Shown in pieces: positions 6,686-10,045 of a stretch of DNA of 10,045 bases. The stretch is from CAZUFB01 sp048173955 (GTDB taxonomy: Bacteria; Actinomycetota; Coriobacteriia; Coriobacteriales; UMGS124), in the NCBI GenBank assembly GCA_048173955.1, contig DBEYOB010000147.1:1-10045 (forward strand). The letters are read 5' to 3'. A program made the position numbers and the translations under genes. Each line of letters starts with the position of its first letter. Positions within the stretch are counted from its first letter, which is position 1. The notes below the pieces were generated by a model, which was not told the DNA's origin, did not search any database, and saw only the letters and a list, made by a program, of their open reading frames with translations.

Positions 6686-6749
6686 CACCGCTGCGCAGGA
6701 GTAGCCGCGCGTGTAGGATGGGAATGCCGCCCGCAGGGGCAGCCGTCGA

Positions 6750-6778
6750 AGGATAGCACGATTCCTCCGCAGCGTGAA
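6750..6778 (-). promoter_or_regulatory. Promoter of the rpsB-tsf operon
   Basis: The minus strand has TTCACG (6778-6773; 4 of 6 matches to TTGACA), a 17-bp spacer, then TATCCT (6755-6750) preceded by TGC as an extended -10. Transcription should begin near 6743, giving a leader of about 130 nt. This is the best-formed promoter in the window, fitting a highly expressed ribosomal protein operon. Predicted from sequence only. Confidence 0.72.
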
Positions 6779-6803
6779 GGGGTCGAAAGGCCGTTGCACA
6801 ACC

Positions 6804-7793
6804 TCAACGCATGTCGGGGCCCGGCGCGCACAGCGCGAGCACCCAGCGCTGCAGGACGAGCTCCTTGTCGGGGGACGACTTGAGGGCCGCCTCGGTCTGA
6901 GCCGCCGCCCTCAGCGCCCCGACCAGCTCCCCCATCGTGAAGTTGCGCGCCCACGCCGCGTGGTTCTTCACCTGCCATGCCTGCAGCCCCAGCTCCGCGG
7001 CGAGGTCGGAGGACCGCCCGCGCGCCGCGAGCGCCTTGGCGGCGATCAGCTCCCTCAGCCGCGTCACCGCGAGCGAGAACAGGCCGAAGGGGCTCTGGGA
7101 GGGCATCTGGGCCCACAACCTCATCGCAAGCGCGGCGTCGCGCCGGCACACGGCGTCGAGGAAGTCCCACGGCTTGACCTCGGCGATCCGCGGGACGTGC
7201 CTGCGGACGTCGGAGACCCCTATCGCGGTCTGGCCGCCCACGGCCGCGGCGAGCTTGGCGAGCTCGTTGTCGAGCATCGTCGTCGACTCCCCCACCAGGC
7301 GGACCAGCTCCTCCGCCGCGTCGGGGTCGAGGGTCTTCCCGTACGCGCGCGCCATGCCCTCGACCTGCCGTGGCAGCTCCCAGCGCTTCTTGGGGGTGCA
7401 GTCCAGGACGGCCTTCTCCCCGAGCCGCGCCACCGCCTTGTGGAGCCTCGTGGTCTTGGGCATCTTCGCCGCGGTCATGAACAGCACCGTCGTCGGGCAG
7501 GGGTTCGCCAGGTAGGAGACGACCTCCTCCGTCAGCGCCTTGGGCGCCTTGTCGGCGTCCTTGAGCACGACGAGCCTGAACTCCGACCCGAACGGGAGCG
7601 TGTCGAGCATCGAGCGCACCAGGGCGGGCTCGGGCGGGTTGGACCCGTCGACCTCGTCCCGGTTGAAGTCGGGGTCGCCGCCGGCCTGCGCGAGCCTCTT
7701 GTCGAGGCGCTCGAGCGCGTGCCGCTGCTTGAGCTCGTCCGTCCCGACGGCGAGATACGCCGCCAGCAAACCCGCCCCGCCCTGTGCCGCCAC
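6804..7793 (-). CDS. holA: DNA polymerase III subunit delta
   Basis: Delta is the clamp-loader subunit that contacts and opens the beta sliding clamp during replication. Seen in the 329-aa product: the N-terminal AAYLAVGTDELKQR segment, where family members have a degenerate P-loop (YLLYGEDxFL). Then follow VVLKDADKAPKALTEEVVSYL, PTTVLFMTAAKMPK, ELVRLVGESTTMLDNELAKLA and KPWDFLDAVCRRDAALAMRLW, which match the domain order of HolA. There is no Walker A, as expected for delta. Start: a GTG at 7865 gives 24 more residues of Arg/Gly/Ala-rich sequence but sits in a likely -10 element. The GTG at 7793 has AGGGAGG 5 nt upstream and yields a normal N-terminus. It follows comEC, a common pairing, but seems to have its own promoter. 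No clear terminator is seen after its stop codon, so some transcripts may continue into rpsB. Confidence 0.92.
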   Translation of the reverse strand: MAAQGGAGLLAAYLAVGTDELKQRHALERLDKRLAQAGGDPDFNRDEVDGSNPPEPALVRSMLDTLPFGSEFRLVVLKDADKAPKALTEEVVSYLANPCPTTVLFMTAAKMPKTTRLHKAVARLGEKAVLDCTPKKRWELPRQVEGMARAYGKTLDPDAAEELVRLVGESTTMLDNELAKLAAAVGGQTAIGVSDVRRHVPRIAEVKPWDFLDAVCRRDAALAMRLWAQMPSQSPFGLFSLAVTRLRELIAAKALAARGRSSDLAAELGLQAWQVKNHAAWARNFTMGELVGALRAAAQTEAALKSSPDKELVLQRWVLALCAPGPDMR

Positions 7794-7798
7794 ACCGA

Positions 7799-7805
7799 CC
7801 TCCCT
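7799..7805 (-). promoter_or_regulatory. Ribosome binding site deciding the holA start
   Basis: AGGGAGG on the minus strand lies 5 nt before GTG 7793. The alternative upstream GTG at 7865 has no such site. Confidence 0.65.
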
Positions 7806-7855
7806 CTCGTCGCCCCGCGCGCGGGCCCCGCGCCGCCGCGCGCCTGCCTGGGGCG

Positions 7856-7864
7856 AGCATAGCA
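7856..7864 (-). promoter_or_regulatory. Extended -10 promoter for holA
   Basis: The minus strand reads TGCTATGCT, a TATGCT hexamer with the TGn extension, 14-22 nt after the comEC stop codon. No convincing -35 is seen (CGCGTG at 17 bp). Transcription would start near 7849, giving a leader of about 55 nt before GTG 7793. It has the same form as the rpsB and pyrH promoters. Confidence 0.5.
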
Positions 7865-7877
7865 CACCGGCAGAGGA

Positions 7878-10045
7878 TCACGCGCCCGCCCCGCGCGCGC
7901 AGCGGACCTCGAATCCCGCGCCCATCGGCCGGAACTCGACGTCGCCGCAGTCCATCGTGCACAGAAACTCCGCCCCCGACGAGCGCACCGCCTCGACGCA
8001 CTCCGGTGCGGGATGCCCGTACCGGTTGCCCTCTCCCGCGCTCGCGACGGCGACGTCCGGGTCGAGCGCCTCCATCATGCGCGGCGTCGTCGAGGCCGCC
8101 GAACCGTGATGGCCGACCTTGAGGAGGTCGACCTCGCCGACCGCCCCGGCGGCGAGGAGGCCCTCGACCACGTCGCTCTCCGCATCGCCGGTGAGCAGCG
8201 CGCTCGGGCCGGAGGTCCCCCCGTACCGGGCGACGAAGACTAGGGAGTCCTCGTTCTCCCCGCCCTCCACAGGCGCGCGGGGCCATACGGCCTCGAGGGA
8301 GAAGCCCCCGACGTTCAGCCCGTCGCCCGCGTCCAGCTCCTCGATGCGTCCCCCCGCGGCGTCCTCGAGGGCGGCCGCGAGGTCCGGGTCTGCCCGGACC
8401 TGGTCCGCAACGCCCCTCGCCACGACGACCTCCCCGACCGGCACGCGCCCCGCGAGGTCGTCGAGCCCGCCCGCGTGGTCGGAGTCGGTGTGCGTCAGCA
8501 CGACGGCGTCGAGGTGGACGACGTGCTCGCGCGCCAGCGCGGCGCAGACGGCGTCCCCCGGCCCCGTGTCGACGAGAACCGCGCGCGGACCATCCTGCAC
8601 AACAATCGCGTCGCCCTGGCCGACGTCGAGCACGACGATGCGGGCCGGGGCGAAGACGCGCCACCGGATGAAGACGGCGGCGGCCGCGCACAGCACCGCG
8701 AGGCAGACCAGGGCGAAGGCGCGCCTCGACGGCGGCGCCGGCCAGACGGCGTACACCCCGGCCGCCGCGGCGGCGCACAGGCCGAACAGGACGGGCGCCG
8801 GCGCCTGGACGGTGATGACCGAAACCGGGGCGGACGCCAGAAAACGCGCCGCCAGGCATGCCAGGGCCGCAAGCGCGTCGCACGGGGCGAGCGCGAAGGC
8901 GGCGAGGGACGGCAGCAGCGCGGACAGCGGGACGCAGGCCAGCCCGACAACGAGCAGGGCGCTCACCAGGGGGCCGACCGCCACGTTGGCAAGCGGCGAG
9001 AGGATTGCGAGGGTGCCGAACGCGGGCAGGACGACCGGCAGCGTGAACGCCTGGGCGACGCAGGTCATGGCAAGCGGCTCGACGACCCAGTCGGGCAGCC
9101 GCGCCGGCGCGAGGGCGCGCACCCAGCCGCACGCGAGGCCGGAGAACGCCGTGAGGCCGAAGACCGAGAGCACCGACAGCGAGAAGCCCATGTCCGCCGC
9201 GCACGTCGGGTCGACGAGAACCATGGCGAACGCCGCCACCCCCACGCCGGACAGCGCGTGGGCGCGCCGCCCGGCGACCGTCGCCCCCAGGGAGAGCGCG
9301 GCCATCACCCACGACCGCACCGCGGACGGCTGCAGCCCGGTGAACACGACGTAGGCCGCCAGCACCGCCGCCCCGACCGCGAGGCGGACGGGCGGGCGGG
9401 AGCGGGCGCGGCGCATGAGCGACCCCGCGACCGACGCGACGACCGCGAGGTGCGACCCCGACACCGCCACGAGGTGCGTCAGGCCGAGGTCGGAGAAGTC
9501 GTCGCTCGCGGGAAAGGCCGCCAACGCCGCCTGCATCCCGCACACGACGCCTGCCGTCAGCGCCCGCGCCTCCCCCGCATAGGGGTCGACCGACTCGAGC
9601 ATCCGCCCGCGCAGGGCGCGTATCGCCCCGGTCACGCCGCCCTGAAAGCCGCACGCCTCCCAGCGCATGACGCGCAGGCGCGCCGCGACGCCGCGCTCGA
9701 GCAGCGACGCGTCGAACTCGTCGAGCGCATCGAGCGCCGACCACCTGCCGACGACCCGCACGAGCTCCCCCATGGCCGGAAGCGACGGGGACGCCCCGGA
9801 CGGGACCGTCTCGGCGGGGAGGTCGACCCACACCCTCCCCGGCAACGGGCCCCCGAGCGCCGCCGCCTCGAAATGCCAGTCGCCCGTGGACGAGGGCTGG
9901 GGGTCGGACTCCACCCTGAACGTCAGCGACGACGCCGCCCGGCCCTCCAGGGCGGAGCCCGTGGCGAGCGTCGCGCACAGGCAGACCGTCCCGGCGGCCG
10001 CGCCCGCTGCCGCCCCCACCGCCGCGCATGCGAGGCGGGTGCGCC
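7878..10045 (-). CDS. comEC: ComEC/Rec2 DNA-uptake channel protein, 5' end cut by window edge
   Basis: ComEC forms the inner-membrane channel for single-stranded DNA during natural transformation. The frame stays open to the right edge, so the true start lies outside; 721 codons are visible. Numbering from the in-frame GTG at 10019: an N-terminal hydrophobic segment and a DUF4131-like soluble part (about 1-150), then the competence domain with LTHLVAVSGSHLA (180-192) and many hydrophobic helices to about 450. A C-terminal metallo-beta-lactamase-like domain carries LDVGQGDA (464-471), VDTGPGD (483-489), THTDSDHAGG (509-518), LLTGDAE (608-614), VGHHGS (635-640) and YGHP (667-670). The metal-site pattern HxDxDH is intact, so the domain may be catalytic; a nuclease role degrading the non-transported strand has been proposed for this family. 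No comEA is visible, but it would lie outside. It sits just upstream of holA, as in many genomes. Whether the organism is transformable cannot be told from this gene alone. Confidence 0.94.
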   Translation of the reverse strand, partial: RTRLACAAVGAAAGAAAGTVCLCATLATGSALEGRAASSLTFRVESDPQPSSTGDWHFEAAALGGPLPGRVWVDLPAETVPSGASPSLPAMGELVRVVGRWSALDALDEFDASLLERGVAARLRVMRWEACGFQGGVTGAIRALRGRMLESVDPYAGEARALTAGVVCGMQAALAAFPASDDFSDLGLTHLVAVSGSHLAVVASVAGSLMRRARSRPPVRLAVGAAVLAAYVVFTGLQPSAVRSWVMAALSLGATVAGRRAHALSGVGVAAFAMVLVDPTCAADMGFSLSVLSVFGLTAFSGLACGWVRALAPARLPDWVVEPLAMTCVAQAFTLPVVLPAFGTLAILSPLANVAVGPLVSALLVVGLACVPLSALLPSLAAFALAPCDALAALACLAARFLASAPVSVITVQAPAPVLFGLCAAAAAGVYAVWPAPPSRRAFALVCLAVLCAAAAVFIRWRVFAPARIVVLDVGQGDAIVVQDGPRAVLVDTGPGDAVCAALAREHVVHLDAVVLTHTDSDHAGGLDDLAGRVPVGEVVVARGVADQVRADPDLAAALEDAAGGRIEELDAGDGLNVGGFSLEAVWPRAPVEGGENEDSLVFVARYGGTSGPSALLTGDAESDVVEGLLAAGAVGEVDLLKVGHHGSAASTTPRMMEALDPDVAVASAGEGNRYGHPAPECVEAVRSSGAEFLCTMDCGDVEFRPMGAGFEVRCARGAGA

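Noticed and set aside
6614..6799. 62-residue N-terminal extension of S2 from GTG 6799
   Set aside because: It begins upstream of the predicted promoter, does not resemble S2, and a strong ribosome binding site precedes ATG 6613.
6532..10029. A continuous minus-strand frame of more than 1100 codons over comEC, holA and the rpsB start
   Set aside because: It is in a different frame from comEC, holA and rpsB, all of which have clear family motifs. It is Arg/Gly-rich and lacks any family resemblance, so it is a frame shadow.
1..10045. Search by eye for tRNA or rRNA genes, CRISPR repeats, insertion sequences, attachment sites and defence-type gene sets
   Set aside because: Nothing supported any of these. 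Genes fill nearly all the window, the largest gaps are 190 nt and 166 nt, and all genes belong to known housekeeping or competence families.

Overview
The window is a compact, strongly G+C-rich bacterial housekeeping region. Every gene I can support lies on the minus strand, so transcription runs from the right edge to the left. In transcription order the genes are comEC (5' end cut by the right edge), holA, rpsB, tsf, pyrH, frr, uppS, cdsA, dxr and rseP (3' part cut by the left edge). The codon bias and the order pyrH-frr-uppS-cdsA-dxr-rseP, with uppS between frr and cdsA, point to a high-G+C Gram-positive bacterium. I infer class Coriobacteriia (Eggerthella/Olsenella-type); a G+C-rich Firmicute is the main alternative. 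There is no 16S rRNA or other decisive marker here.

Layout, right to left. ComEC (DNA-uptake channel) ends at 7878. A promoter overlapping its end drives holA (clamp-loader delta subunit, 7793-6804). A second promoter at about 6778-6750 starts the rpsB-tsf translation operon (ribosomal protein S2 and EF-Ts). This operon has a leader of about 130 nt with two small hairpins and ends at a near-perfect intrinsic terminator (4881-4851). A third promoter at about 4775-4767 opens a tight six-gene run: pyrH (UMP kinase), frr (ribosome recycling), uppS (undecaprenyl-diphosphate synthase), cdsA (CDP-diacylglycerol synthase), dxr (MEP isoprenoid pathway) and rseP (site-2 protease). Its genes are separated by 35 nt or less, or overlap.

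The last run links growth functions. Dxr starts the pathway that supplies isoprenoid precursors to UppS, whose product is the lipid carrier for cell-wall synthesis. CdsA supplies the phospholipid precursor, PyrH supplies uridine nucleotides, and Frr, S2 and EF-Ts serve translation. RseP processes membrane proteins.

I found no mobile element, CRISPR array, tRNA or rRNA, and no sign of a previously undescribed multi-gene system. The points worth a second look are local: a winged-helix-like insertion in the RseP homologue just after its GGY motif, a structured rpsB leader, three promoters sharing an extended -10 motif, start-site corrections for holA, pyrH and dxr, and a changed conserved motif in Dxr.
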